64,000 nucleotides of DNA from Micropterix aruncella (Eukaryota > Arthropoda > Insecta > Lepidoptera > Micropterigidae). The translations under genes were made by a program, and so were the position numbers. Below, in pieces: positions 1-9,676 of the stretch. The notes under the pieces were generated by a model that did not search any database, was not told where the DNA came from, and saw only the letters and a program-made list of their open reading frames with translations. Location: the NCBI GenBank assembly GCA_944548615.1, contig OX155954.1, positions 601,335-665,334 of the forward strand, given 5' to 3'. Every line of letters starts with the position of its first letter. The stretch's first letter is position 1.

Positions 1-62
1 AGTGGTTAGGTCGCCTGATCTTACATTGTAAGGTCCTGGGTTCGATTCCCGGCTGGGAAATA
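1..62 (+). repeat. tRNA-derived SINE head (5' end outside the window)
   Basis: The window opens inside a tRNA-like sequence. A D-arm/A-box-like stretch (AGTGGTTAGGTCGCC) is followed by a 5-bp stem CTTAC/GTAAG and a T-arm, CTGGG-TTCGATT-CCCGG, that contains a consensus pol III B box (GGTTCGATTCC). After the T-arm the sequence runs on without a clear acceptor end, so a tRNA-derived SINE is more likely than a working tRNA gene. The missing 5' end prevents a decision. Confidence 0.5.
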
Positions 63-256
63 CGCACTTCTCAGTAAGTTCATACAATACAACATCTGCT
101 CTGCCCTACGCTTCCTGGACTTGCGTCGCCTGCGTCTCAGCATACGCCTAGCCTAGTTGCGTGTAGCTTGAGCCCTACGAACTGCTCGTTACCTTGGGTC
201 GGCTCAACTTACGGTTTAACTCTTATCCGGTAGCCTCCACAAAGAGGGACGAACCT

Positions 257-574
257 GGAATGGTCTCTGTTTCTTGGATAGGAGAAATCGTATCCTCTGG
301 CGGACGACCTCGGGCGCCGCTGGGCGGTTTGCGTATCGAGCGGGTTAGCCAATGGACTGTGTTGGACGATAGACGGGGTTGGACAATGAACAGCCTATGG
401 ACAACCGGGGAGGGGGGAATGGTCTCTGTTTCTTGGACAGGAGAAATCGTATCCTCTGGCGGACGACCTCGGGCGCCGCTGGGCAGTTTGCGTATCGAGC
501 GGGTTAGCCAATGGACTGTGTTGGACGATAGACGGGGTTGGACAATGAACAGCCTATGGACAACCGGGGAGGGG
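257..574 (+). repeat. 159-bp direct tandem duplication, in frame
   Basis: Two adjacent copies (257-415 and 416-574) of a G-rich unit differ at about three bases. Because 159 is a multiple of three, a 162-codon frame (194-682) runs through both and repeats a 53-residue block (MVSVSW.GEIVSSGG...). I recognise no protein family and see no upstream exon or splice signal, so the frame may be incidental. The second unit ends in a run of ten G. Confidence 0.75.
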
Positions 575-953
575 GGGGGGCTAAAAACGGTCTTTTACGT
601 TTCCTTAGAAGCGAGGATTGTTGTTGACCTAATGTCAGATACTCTTGAAACGACCAGTTGTCCATTCGATCCCAAGTGTTAGGCGGCAAAGTGCGCAACG
701 GTTCGATATAAATACCCGATATAAATTCCCAGCTGGGTCACCATTTTCCGTTGGGATCAAATTAACGGAATTGCATTTTCAATTCTGTCGATCGAATGCA
801 ATAACAAGACACACACTTACACACATGTTACACGCACACATACATATAACACGTCATAGTAGGGTTGGTTGTAAGAGATTGTCATATGACAATAAACCCG
901 CCCATTGTGACATTTTTACAATAAAGAGTATAAACAAACAAACAAACAAAGAA

Positions 954-1140
954 ACGGCCAAACTAATAGTAATTTATTTGGCCATCTTTAACACCATTGA
1001 TAATGAGTTGTTTTAAATAAAGACAATATTTATTATAAAAACCCAATAATTTTACCACTAACAACAATAAAAGCATTTAATTATTAGTGTCATCTATTCC
1101 ATTTAATATATAGGCTGGTTACATCACAAAAATAATCCGG
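954..1140 (+). repeat. Dispersed repeat family A, copy 1
   Basis: An A+T-rich segment shared with 15049-15230 and, shorter, 50052-50175. All copies begin with a block like AGCAATTTATTTGGCC. Copies 1 and 2 end in GGTTACATCACAAAAATAAT or a close variant. Nothing coding is visible; class unknown. Confidence 0.6.
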
Positions 1141-1148
1141 AACTATAG

Positions 1149-1260
1149 AATAATAATAATAATTATTATTATTTAAGAGAGAGTTGGGTAATATGTATGT
1201 CTCAAAAACTACCCAACTAGGATAATGCCCGTACTAGGGTAGATTTTTTCTTTTACAATA
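1149..1260 (-). repeat. Dispersed repeat family B, solo copy (also inside the BEL LTRs)
   Basis: An (AATAAT)n run followed by TTTAAGAGAGAG and the block AACTACCCAACTAGG...GTACTAGGGTAGATT. The same order is found within each BEL LTR (20067-20182 and equivalents) and, degenerate, at 35943-36132. On the minus strand it would end in AAATAA plus an ATT repeat, as retroposon 3' ends often do. I therefore read it as a LINE or SINE 3' end. Confidence 0.55.
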
Positions 1261-1445
1261 AAATGAGCACGTATTATTTACTGAAATTTAAATCTAAGAA
1301 AATATTGTGCATATACTCGTATATATCATATGTATATTATACTATAGAATATACCTACATATATTATTATCATTTATATATAAATATATACTTTTTTAAA
1401 TATTTGTTGTTTGGGGCTTTCCTAAGGTCTTTATGATTCTTGTAA

Positions 1446-1763
1446 GGGGCTCTCTAGAAGATCAAGCATGCTTGTCAAGTATCGCGTCGCTGGCTAGGAA
1501 GGGAACGTAAACCGCAGGAAATATGCAAATATTTCTTTTTTATATTTACCAAAAAGGCCTTATTTTGTAGTTTATACCAGTGAGTTACGTTAATAAGATG
1601 TAGTTGATTGATGAATGACGTGACTCTCTGGTATAAAACTACAAAATTAGGCATTTTTGGTAAATATTAAAAAAAAATATTTGCATATTTCCTTCGGTTT
1701 ACGATCCCTTCCCAGCTCGCGACGCGATGCTTGACAAGCATGCTTGATCGTCTAGAGAGCCCC
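1446..1763. mobile_element. PIF/Harbinger-type MITE with ~135-bp terminal inverted repeats
   Basis: A 318-bp non-coding palindromic element. The left arm from 1446 (GGGGCTCTCTAGAAGATCAAG) is inverted at the right end, which finishes CTAGAGAGCCCC at 1763. The arms stay alignable for roughly 135 bp (AGCATGCTTG, GCAAATATTT, GTAGTTTTATACCAG) around a ~45-bp centre. It is flanked on both sides by TAA (1443-1445 and 1764-1766). A 3-bp TWA target duplication with G-rich termini is the signature of the PIF/Harbinger superfamily. With no transposase it must be mobilised in trans. Confidence 0.8.
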
Positions 1764-1877
1764 TAACACTGCGACCATTGCTGATCGATTGTGTTCGCCA
1801 CCTACTATAGTTCTGCGCTAAGCCTCGTGTGATTTAAGAACCGCAACAGGCTTTTGGCGCCAGATTGTTTTACCTCC

Positions 1878-2090
1878 TCAGGTTGGGGGTAATGACCCCC
1901 CCAAATGGGTGTATCTTTTACGCATCAGCGGGCCACACTCGCACATGAGGTGCAGGGGAGTTTCCTCTGCCCCTAAGCAGAACCTGCATATTTTCGTGTC
2001 CCGGAGTTTGAGGTTGTACGTGTGTTTGTTCAGTCCACAATGCCCCGTGATCGCCCTCACCAGTATGCGTAGATTTTTCCTATTTATTTA
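1878..2090 (-). pseudogene. LINE pol fragment: C-terminal zinc-ribbon-like region
   Basis: The minus-strand frame reads ...ITGHCGLNKHTYNLK..ICRFCLGAEETPLHLMCECGPLM. It carries the C-x2-C...H-x3-C-x-C arrangement found after the RNase H-like part of many I/Jockey-type non-LTR retrotransposons. An in-frame stop lies a few codons upstream and nothing recognisable follows, so this is an isolated relic. Confidence 0.8.
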
Positions 2091-2283
2091 GCGATAAGGC
2101 CTCACGGGCACTCTTACGGTCGTAAGCGTAAGACATATACTTACAGACATATACATATTCAATATAATATGGTAATATTACGAATAATAAGAATGCAATC
2201 TATAAGTCTATCTGAACTTTAAATTACGTAATTATTACGTATTGAAATTTTAGTGAGTATATTTCCATAGTCTTCAGACTCCT

Positions 2284-2480
2284 TCAGCAATTAGTCAGAG
2301 TGCACAACCGATTGGCGTCGCCGAACGGTGCGCAAACCGTCCGTAAGGCCTGAGACTCGAGGGTCTTCTTACCCGGGGTAGCCTTCCGCACGTGTATATA
2401 TATGCTTCTGAATAGGAGCTGAATCGTGAGTTGAGCCGATCCGAGAACAAAATGGATATTATGGTCCAAACTGCACAAAA
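2284..2480 (+). repeat. Family C repeat, fragment with tRNA-like block
   Basis: TTAGTCAGAGTGCACAACCG...GCGCAAACCGTCC matches the tRNA-like block of the larger family C copies at 7.9 kb and (inverted) 11.0 kb. The downstream GCTTCTGAATAGGAGCTGAA matches the right part of the copy at 18.5 kb. The middle is missing. Confidence 0.55.
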
Positions 2481-2938
2481 TCATTCGCTACCGATTCGCT
2501 AATCTACGATTTCCAAATCTCTAATGAAGATCACAGCCAATCCGATGTACACGCAGCTTAACTGGTAAACGCGCGTTTCTTCCACACGCACGCCTAACAA
2601 TCGAGGCGGTAATTTTTTCACTTAACTCGAGGCATTCAAAATTAAACGCCTTTATAGACTGGCCGCCATCGAAGCCTAAGAAATTGATTAGCAGCCATTC
2701 AAGAGAAAGCGCGCCGAAGAAAACGACGCGACAAAACGAGTTGTCAAATATGAATACAATGGCTGCTATGCTTATTGTTCGGCCAGTACGTAGACATTTA
2801 TATGCAGCACAGGGTGTGTTACCCATTCACTTCTATTTCTTCTATTCTGTATAATGGGAGAGCAGATCTAAATAAACCGATTGAAGTATATAAGGTGATT
2901 TCTAAGTCACAACTGTAAAGGCAAAGCTCTGATAGCTC

Positions 2939-3076
2939 TCGAATATTTATACTCCAAAAGCAGGCAGTAAGAGCCCTCGCGAGACTAGCGCGAAATACTC
3001 ACTGCGTTCCGTACTTTAAAAAATATAAAATATTAAATATGGCAGCTGAATACATTCTTCGGTGCATAATTTATGG
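2939..3076 (+). pseudogene. LINE pol C-terminal tail fragment
   Basis: One plus-strand frame reads RIFILQKQAVRALARLAR followed by NTHCVPYFKKYKILNMAAEY. This is the characteristic segment downstream of the RT domain in a common group of insect LINEs ('IFILQKRAIRAI...SCRPLFK'). No start codon or RT core is present. Three more relics of the same tail lie within 2.5 kb, on both strands. Confidence 0.8.
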
Positions 3077-3235
3077 TGATAATGCGTAAAACTATGTTTC
3101 TCACAATTACCTTTTATTAAAACAGATTGACAAATTTACTTATCTGCTAATTATAATATCTTATTAAAAAATGTAATTATTTCACTGGTTTAACATGAAA
3201 AAATCTAAACAGACCGGATAAGTAGAACTAACAGT

Positions 3236-3475
3236 AGAAGACAATTAATAAAAATAATTCACCAATAATATAAAAAATAAAGAAAAAATGAAAATCAAGG
3301 AATAATCAAAAATCCGCCTATAAATACGAAATGCATATAATTTAAAATGTAACAATAGAAAACAATTAATAAAAATAATTCACCAATAATATAAAAAATA
3401 ATGAAAAAAAAAACAAAATCAAGGAATAATAATAATCCGCCTATAAATACGAAACGTATATAATTGAAATTTTGT
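3236..3475 (-). repeat. 121-bp tandem duplication, probable LINE 3' UTR
   Basis: Two adjacent A-rich copies share ACAATTAATAAAAATAATTC, the block ATCAAGGAATAAT and CCGCCTATAAATACGAA. They lie directly downstream of the minus-strand LINE tail ending at 3535, so they are probably its 3' untranslated region, where short tandem repeats are common. Confidence 0.65.
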
Positions 3476-3534
3476 AATCTTCCTAATTAAATTATTGTAA
3501 AAAGAAAATGAAAATGCATGCCTACAATATAATA

Positions 3535-3965
3535 TTATGAGAAATATTCGTTTAATGTGTAAAAGATTTTATCGATAAACCATTTTTTCAACGCTGCGGT
3601 AAACCCTTTTCCTTTTATTTCTTTGATATTTGCAGGTAGGTGGTTATAGATTTTTAATGCATTGTATAACATTCCTTTTTTAAATAGAGTTAAATTTGGC
3701 TTGGGTGCTTGTAGCTCATGTTTATTTCTTGTGTTATAGCCGTGTTCAACATTGTTTGTTTTGAAATACTGATCGTGGTCCCTTATAAATTTACAGGTTT
3801 CCAAGATGTATATCGATATAAATGTTAGCACAAACTCCTTTTTGAATAGTGGTTTGCAGCTGTCAGTCTTTGGAATTCCACATATAATTCGTAAGCGTCG
3901 TTTTTGTACTATGAATATTTCCTCTGCGTTTACCGAATTGCCCCAAAGCGTAATTCCGCGTAATT
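3535..3965 (-). pseudogene. LINE pol C-terminal tail
   Basis: Reading the minus strand from 3965 gives GITLWGNSVNAEEIFIVQKRR, then LRIICGIPKTDSCKPLFKK, a variable stretch, HGYNTRNKHELQAPKP, YNALKIYNHLPANIK and a terminal stop at 3535. This is the complete C-terminal tail of the insect LINE group seen repeatedly in the window. The frame is open for over 140 codons, so it is younger than its neighbours, but the RT and endonuclease regions are absent (5' truncation, usual for LINEs). Confidence 0.85.
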
Positions 3966-4020
3966 ATTATTATTCCGCGTAATTATGCGAGAACTAACAT
4001 CACAAAACGTGAACTAAATA

Positions 4021-4612
4021 GTGAACCATGACACTCGCCACCGGTTAAATATTGCCCTTTTCAGAGTGCATCTAAAACAGACACAAAAGTCATTTAATTA
4101 CGTTAGTTTTAAGCTTTTTAACTGCCTCCCTCTCCAAACTAGACTTCTGGAGTTAAAATTATTCGAGAGTTTTATAAAAAGAATATTGGCATCCACACAT
4201 TCTTTCTATACGTTGGACGAGTTCTACAGCTGTGCTGAATCGTTTGTAGTCTAAATATTATTTGTATCTTTGATTTTAACTGTTTAGGACATGAAATGCT
4301 ATTTTACAATATTGATAGGATTTTTTTAAATATGCGCTTCAGGTGTTTTAGTGGTTCATTTAACATTTATTTTTATATTTTTTTCTTTTGTTAAGTTTTT
4401 TTTAATTTTTTTAATGCGATTATTTTTTATTTTATTTTGTTATGTCTTTTAATTTGACACTATTGCCACTATTTCTCTTTCTACTACGGTTTTCCATTTT
4501 GAAATTTAACTAATATGTATTTTTTGACGATTTCACCAGATTAGATATCTACCTATGCTTGTTGTAGATACCTAGTCGTTTTTGAAAAATAAATATGATT
4601 ATGATTATGGAT
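4021..4612 (+). pseudogene. LINE tail with 3' UTR and (GATTAT)n end
   Basis: The frame 4021-4254 reads TRHRLNIALFRVHLKQTQKSF, LFNCLPLQTRLLELKLFESF and FYTLDEFYS, a second LINE subfamily's C terminus. About 330 bp of T-rich 3' UTR follows. It ends in AAATAAATATGATTATGATTATGG at 4588-4612, the short tandem tail typical of these elements. 5'-truncated. Confidence 0.8.
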
Positions 4613-4625
4613 GGGCAATTTTTAC

Positions 4626-4735
4626 AGGTCTGCCCAACAAAAAAGGAGTATGTTCGAGGTTCATCTATATATGTTTTCCGTTTCTTTATTTTACCATAAC
4701 TTTAAACGCTTGAACTGATTTAGAAGTGTGTGGTA
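4626..4735 (+). repeat. Dispersed repeat family D, copy 1
   Basis: Contains CCAACAAAAAAGGAGTATG, GGTTCATCTATATATG, TTTCCGTTTCTTTATT and AAACGCTTGAACTGAT. Related copies lie at 49381-49505 and 61583-61680. Non-coding; class not recognised. Confidence 0.55.
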
Positions 4736-5340
4736 TTGTTAAAGTCGCTATGTCATCCCGAGTGTCATATGGTACATACCTTACCGTCAGTTTGTTACGC
4801 GATTTGCAAACTAACGAAGATCATTGATGAAAAAGAAGTGATAAACGCATATTACTCGCTCGTGGAGTCTCACCTGCTATGGCAACATCTATGGGCCAAT
4901 GCCGTCAATGTAAACGATATATTTATTTTTTAAAAACGGGCAGTGAGAGCCATTAGTGGTTTAAATCGGCGAGAATCGTGCAAACCTAAATTTATAGAAC
5001 TACGTATTTCTACGATATATAACATTTTTCTTCATGAATGTATATGTGAATTCTATAAGAAAAAGCAAACATGTTTAACGCAATCGCATATACACATGCA
5101 AGATACAAGGAATAAGTCACTTAATATCCATTCATCGCAGGACGCAACTTCAGAGTTTCAACGCATAACGATGTATAGAAGCGTATTTTTTTATAACAAA
5201 CTGCTACAAAACTTGAAAGTTAATAATAATTATGTTGAGTTTAGAAAACGAACGAAACCATATTTGTTATCTATATGTTTGTACAATTTTAGTGAGTTTA
5301 ACTTAGGGATTTTATTAAATTGTTACATTCGAATTGTTTA
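4736..5340 (+). pseudogene. LINE pol C-terminal tail, one internal stop
   Basis: Plus-strand reading: VCYAICKLTKIIDEKEVINAYYSLVESHLL, then VNDIFIF, a stop at 4931-4933, KRAVRAISGLNRRESCKP, DTRNKSLNIHSS, YRSVFFYNKLLQNLK. The residue order matches the tails at 3.0 and 3.9 kb. The single stop falls where the consensus has Gln (QKRA). The element's 3' side is cut by the Helitron end at 5354. Confidence 0.8.
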
Positions 5341-5353
5341 TTTTATTATTATA

Positions 5354-5823
5354 CTAGATGACCCGGTAAACTTCGTACCACCTAAAATTTATTTGATTGT
5401 ACCTCTTCATAAGCGTTTATTAATCCTAATGAACCTTCCAAATCTAATTCATTGAAATCTATAATATGGGATATCTGGAATCATGTACGGTTTGAGTTTT
5501 GATTGATGAAAGTCGTTTGTGATTGAAATAAATTCAATGTATTTAATTTACATGATAGTATATAGGTAAATGCAGTTCACATTCAACACAAAACATTCTG
5601 GTAAAATATGTTTTTCGTTTTATTTTCGATGGCTTTCCGACCGATGGCTTGGCGAACACGGGACATACAGTTGTCCATGCGCGAAATACGGAAATTCGCG
5701 CATGGACAACTGCGCGTGAAAATGAGAGTGATTTTTTTTTAGAGTCTTTAACTTTTCTATATTTTTTGATAACAACTTTATGCATTCAAAGACATATGGT
5801 GATGATAGAGTAAGTGTACTCAA
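5354..5823 (-). mobile_element. Helitron 3' end with a relic of the helicase C terminus
   Basis: On the minus strand the segment ends ...GAAGTTTACCGGGTCATCTAG followed by T, matching the CTAG/T terminus of Helitrons, which insert between A and T. Upstream on the same strand a broken frame reads FPYFAHGQLYVPCSPSHR. This resembles the FxHGQLYVAxSR motif at the end of the PIF1-like helicase of Helitron RepHel proteins. A frameshift after LYV separates it from the following frame (VGKPSKIKRKTYF). The 5' end (TC) was not located. Confidence 0.6.
5660..5709. repeat. 18-bp perfect inverted repeat in the Helitron relic
   Basis: CAGTTGTCCATGCGCGAA and its exact complement TTCGCGCATGGACAACTG are separated by about nine bases. 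One arm is the HGQLYV coding block, so the palindrome is a local inverted duplication of coding sequence rather than a terminal Helitron hairpin. Confidence 0.75.
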
Positions 5824-5984
5824 AGTTCTAAAATTGACTTATCAAGATATTCTTGATGGTTTTTTTAAAAAAATACTTATTTTATTTTTGTAGGTTTATT
5901 TTGATTATAATTGATCAGTTTTTTTTGAACTTTTATAATATTTTAAATTACTTGCAATTTTTACAATTTACAATTTTTAAGACA

Positions 5985-6112
5985 TTTTTATGACATTATT
6001 ACATTATGGAATTATGACATATGAATGACATTTTACTTATTATGACATTTTATGGCATTATGACATTTTATGGCATTTATGACATTAATCAATTTTTATG
6101 ACATTTTGTTTC
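5985..6112 (+). repeat. Degenerate TATGACATTT minisatellite
   Basis: About eight irregular repeats of (T)TATGACATT or ATTTATGGCATTATGACA. It lies in a very A+T-rich stretch following the Helitron relic. Confidence 0.7.
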
Positions 6113-6835
6113 GAATATTGTGCAGGTTAAGGTAATTTTATTACAATTAAGTACGATAAAGTTTAAAAGATTTTTCAAAAATATCGAATGAAATAACGCG
6201 AATTCATCTTCCTTAGGTGCCGTCCCCAATCGCGGTGGAACATTACAAAAGGACAACTTGGATAGCAAGATAAATAAGCGAATGTATCATATGTATTATA
6301 TTTATTTATTTTTCCACTAACAACGCCGATAAAACGCTTCGCTTTACAAATAGCAGACGGCACCGATACGAGGAAAGTAATTGTTTACGAAATTACTATA
6401 ATAACTTCGACGTGTGTCCATGTCTTTTTGCTGCGGTTGTTGGACGATTAAGTGGAAGAATGGCAAAGCAAAAACTGTACGCGTGCGCAAGAAGGAAAAT
6501 ACGGTCACGTTCGCGAAAGGCACTTTCACAAGTAAATGTGGAAGACTAAAGGTTTTAAACCTACCGGCAAATGTTACTAAGCAGGTCGTTATCATGTAAA
6601 CCCAAAAACGCCACTTCGCAAGATCACAATTGCTGACAATTACAATATATATATATAATAATTTGAAACGTGTTTTCCTTTAAACCGCCAAATCGAGAGA
6701 ACAGCTATGTGTAAAAATTTGGTTGAGGTGTCTAAATGAACCTCTCCGTCTGTAGATATGTCATCAAAAGAGAAAAATAAAAAAGTAATCCAAAGAAAAA
6801 TTAAAAAATGATAGTGCAATCTGCTGTATTTCCGC
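6113..6835. other. No gene recognised
   Basis: A 61-codon plus-strand frame at 6414-6599 (FCCGCWTIKWKNGK...) is basic and Cys-containing but matches nothing I know. A (TA)n run lies near 6645. No repeat family was assigned. Confidence 0.4.
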
Positions 6836-7050
6836 GCTTGAGGGGGCGGGGGGAAGGGGGATAGTGTGGGTAGGGGGTCAAGGGTGGGCAGGAGATGTAG
6901 GTAGTTGAGAGGGAGGGTTGGCAGGAGAAGGTTTGCGGAGGGGGCGGAAGGGGTTGAGGGGGGGGGGTGGTTGTGCTACAGGGAGTTTCGCGCGCGAGGG
7001 GGATTGTCTGCTTGCTGGGAAAGTCTAGGGGTGACACAACCGATTTTTTT
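6836..7050 (-). repeat. Family E repeat with G-rich, G-quadruplex-prone plus strand
   Basis: The minus strand starts GGTTGTGTCACCCCTAGACT...AGCAAGCAGAC, followed by C tracts and ACCTTCTCCTGCC. The plus-strand relative at 16413-16560 has GTTGTGTCACCCTATGACTT and C14. On the plus strand, 6839-6975 contains six or more G runs of 3 to 10, many separated by 7 bases or fewer, which satisfies the standard G4 pattern. Confidence 0.6.
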
Positions 7051-7483
7051 ACACAATATAGTTAAAGCTTATTGAGTAAAACATGTCATATCACGTCCGC
7101 GTCGCTCTTCAAATGTTGCTGTCCGTATTCTCCAAGACTTTGGTCGCATTCCTGATCATAGATCAAATATGCAAGGCACCGCAGCGTAATCGAATTAATC
7201 CAAAGAAATAGTATTTGTACATAAATAAGAAGTATGTTTCTGTTTATTTTTGAGACATTACTGTCAATAAAGAGACCGTTGATTTCAACGGGTTTCAGCT
7301 AGTATCCCTTTAAATTGTATACGGTAGGAAAAGGTCTAATTTTAAAAAATGCGCTATATTCGTCATAAAGAAAAACAAACTGTTATGCGGCTTTGAAGCT
7401 GCTAAATCTGATTACTTTGTATATTTCCATACCCTATTAAGTTATGGCCTCATGTTCTGAGTAATGGCACGAACAACTTGGGT
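7051..7483. other. No feature recognised
   Basis: Unremarkable A+T-rich sequence with no extended reading frame and no family I could match. Confidence 0.5.
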
Positions 7484-8155
7484 TGTCGACTACAACGGGC
7501 GAGCCCGTCACCACAGGAAGTTTTAACGATTAGTCGTTCTATCGACCTGCAGTGAGCGTAGAAGACTTTGGACAAAACAATCCAGCGTCTAGCTACGCCA
7601 CAACCCGTTAGAGACCAACGCCTTACCGCGAGATAGCCAGTTATGCTACATGGCGGGCCCGACTCTCGCGCCCTAACTTCCAATTGTGACCAGATTTCTC
7701 CGGTCTCTCGATTGGTTCCAAGTTCGAGGTCGCTTGCGCAGTCCTCTCCCTTACGAAGCGGTGAAACGGTGAATACCGAATCTATCGCGGACCATGGCGT
7801 CCTTTGCGCTGCTCCGTGCCCGCCTCTTACCCGGGATCGGATGGCCAATGGTCATTTCAAGAGCAGTCGCCGTAAGGTACGCAACCACCCCCGCTCTATA
7901 GGAAACAATACAGCTTCCAGACTCCCCCGACTGTTAGTCAGATAGCACAATCGATTGGCTTGCGCCGCAATGTGTGCAGACCGTCCAGGAGCGCCAGAGG
8001 TTTGATTCCCAGGGGAAACTGACCAGGGCCAGAGTCCTACCCAGGTTCGCACCCCGTGCGGGGAGGCCGTCGGATGGGTGTTGACCCGTGAGTGTGACCG
8101 ACCCTGAACACATGGGTCTTCGTGGCCAACCCATCACGGGCCCATTAGCTCCCAC
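7484..8155 (+). repeat. Family C dispersed repeat, copy 1
   Basis: A ~670-bp G+C-richer block starting GTCGACTACAACGGGCGAGCC. It contains the tRNA-like stretch TTAGTCAGATAGCACAATCG, AGACCGTCCAGGAGCGC and GGTTTGATTCCC (possible B box). It ends near GTCTTCGTGGCCAACCCATC. An inverted copy lies at 10836-11455 and a diverged direct copy at 17928-18605. Frames on both strands are interrupted at different places in each copy, so I treat it as non-coding. Its superfamily is unknown to me. Confidence 0.7.
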
Positions 8156-8540
8156 AAAAACGAACAGTTAGAAATTTCAACATAATATTTTCGCTAACAT
8201 CTTGCGAGCAGTAGTACTTCATCAACTCAATGTATATCAAGGGTGTGTATGCCGTGTATATGCCGTGTGTAAAAACCGTTATAGCAAAATGTAATATGTA
8301 CAAAAACATGTCGCGACTACCTCAACAACTCAAATTCAATTCAAATTCATTCGCATAATTCGCGAAAGAAAGGGGACTTGCGTCATTTCAAAGTGCGACT
8401 GACTTAGATTCGAAATAGCTTTCGTTGTCAATCTAACCTATTTTATAATAATTTTCCATTATGCATCAGGGGCCTTGGGGAGGTTCATTTTAAAAAAAAG
8501 GTACAGAGCGTTTTCATTGAAATCCCAATTATAGCATTAA
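8156..8540. other. No feature recognised
   Basis: Contains a short CAAATTCAATTCAAATTCAT repeat near 8330-8350 and otherwise unstructured A+T-rich DNA. Confidence 0.45.
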
Positions 8541-9243
8541 GGGGGAAACTGGTTTAGAATGCCAAAAAAAAACGTGTTCTTTTTATTATTCCAAAGGTTA
8601 AATGTATTCATGGATCTATTGCCTCTGGAATAGCTGATAGCCTCAGATTGCTATAAGTGTAAAAAACTTGCTAATTTTCTTTAAAGAAAACTCGTTTTCC
8701 CAAAACCATATTTTTCAGTTTTGCGCCGGTGATAAAAAAAAACTTGACTGGTCAAGATGTTACGGGAAAAAAAAGATTTTTAAATTGTCTTGTATGTACC
8801 TTAAAAAAAACACAAAATAATGATATTTTTTATATTTTTTTCTTGGTAAACACAATTTTTTGAGCGAAAATAGATTTATTTTTTTTTAGTTCTTGAAAAA
8901 TTATAAAATTAATAACTTTTTGTCATTTTTTTAGTTCATCTAAAAAATACAAAAAAAATGATATCTCAGTTTATGTCTTTCTTACAGGCAAAATTATGCT
9001 CGGTATTACCAGAGCAAGCAGATGCTGTCATGTCTGAAGCGGTAAAAATATTTGCAATTCAATATTCCAAAAAAAATATGTTTTTACTATGACAAAAAAT
9101 ATTTTTTTATTTTTCAAATTTTAATCAAAAAATATTTTTTTATTTTTCAAATTTTAATCAAACTGATATAAAAGATTCATGAACAGATTTGAAATTGAAT
9201 TTAAAAAAAAAACATGTTTATTTTGGCCATTTAAACCAGGCTC
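8541..9243. mobile_element. TTAA-type MITE, candidate
   Basis: The left end, after TTAA (8537-8540), reads GGGGGAAACTGGTTTAGAATGCC and an A tract with ACGTGTTC. The right end inverted reads GAGCCTGGTTTAAATGGCC and AAACATGTTT. The ends therefore form imperfect inverted repeats of about 45 bp. The right flank is TTGA, one change from TTAA. The interior is non-coding A/T-rich DNA. TTAA duplications point to piggyBac- or Kolobok-like elements. The eroded ends limit confidence. Confidence 0.45.
9102..9163 (+). repeat. ~33-bp direct tandem duplication
   Basis: Two adjacent copies of AAAAAATATTTTTTTATTTTTCAAATTTTAATC-like sequence inside the candidate MITE. Confidence 0.7.
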
Positions 9244-9504
9244 TTGACTTTCTTTTTCTTGACTACTTTTATTCTGTGTTCTATCTATTATTGACTATCA
9301 TTGATTGCGATTTTTTATTCCGCTATTAGCGATTGACTATTATTGTTAGTAATAATTTGTTAGTACGTATTTGTGTTTTAAAATTACTATTTTTACTTTC
9401 CATATGATAATTTGTAAAATTATCCAATAATTATGATTGATAATTATTAGTAGTATTCTCCATTTAATAATTTGGAAATTATTAAAGAATTTTTATTGGC
9501 CTGT

Positions 9505-9676
9505 CCTTCTCTCTTCCTTTTCCTTTCCTTCTCCCTCTTCCCCTCTCTCGCCTACTTCCTCTCGCGCTCTTTTCCTCTTCCTCACCTCTTCCTCTCCTCC
9601 TCACTCTCTCTCCCTCTTCCTCTCTCTCTTCCTGTCCCTTCTCCCTCTTTTCTTAGCGGTCTCCTTTACCAAACGC
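9505..9676 (+). repeat. Polypyrimidine (C/T) tract
   Basis: About 170 bp that is over 90% C or T (CTTCTCTCTTCC...CCCTCTTTTC). Its two overlapping Ser/Pro/Leu/Phe-rich frames are composition artefacts. Confidence 0.85.

Noticed and set aside
1..62. Functional tRNA gene
   Set aside because: The 5' half is outside the window and the acceptor end is not tRNA-like; SINE head preferred.
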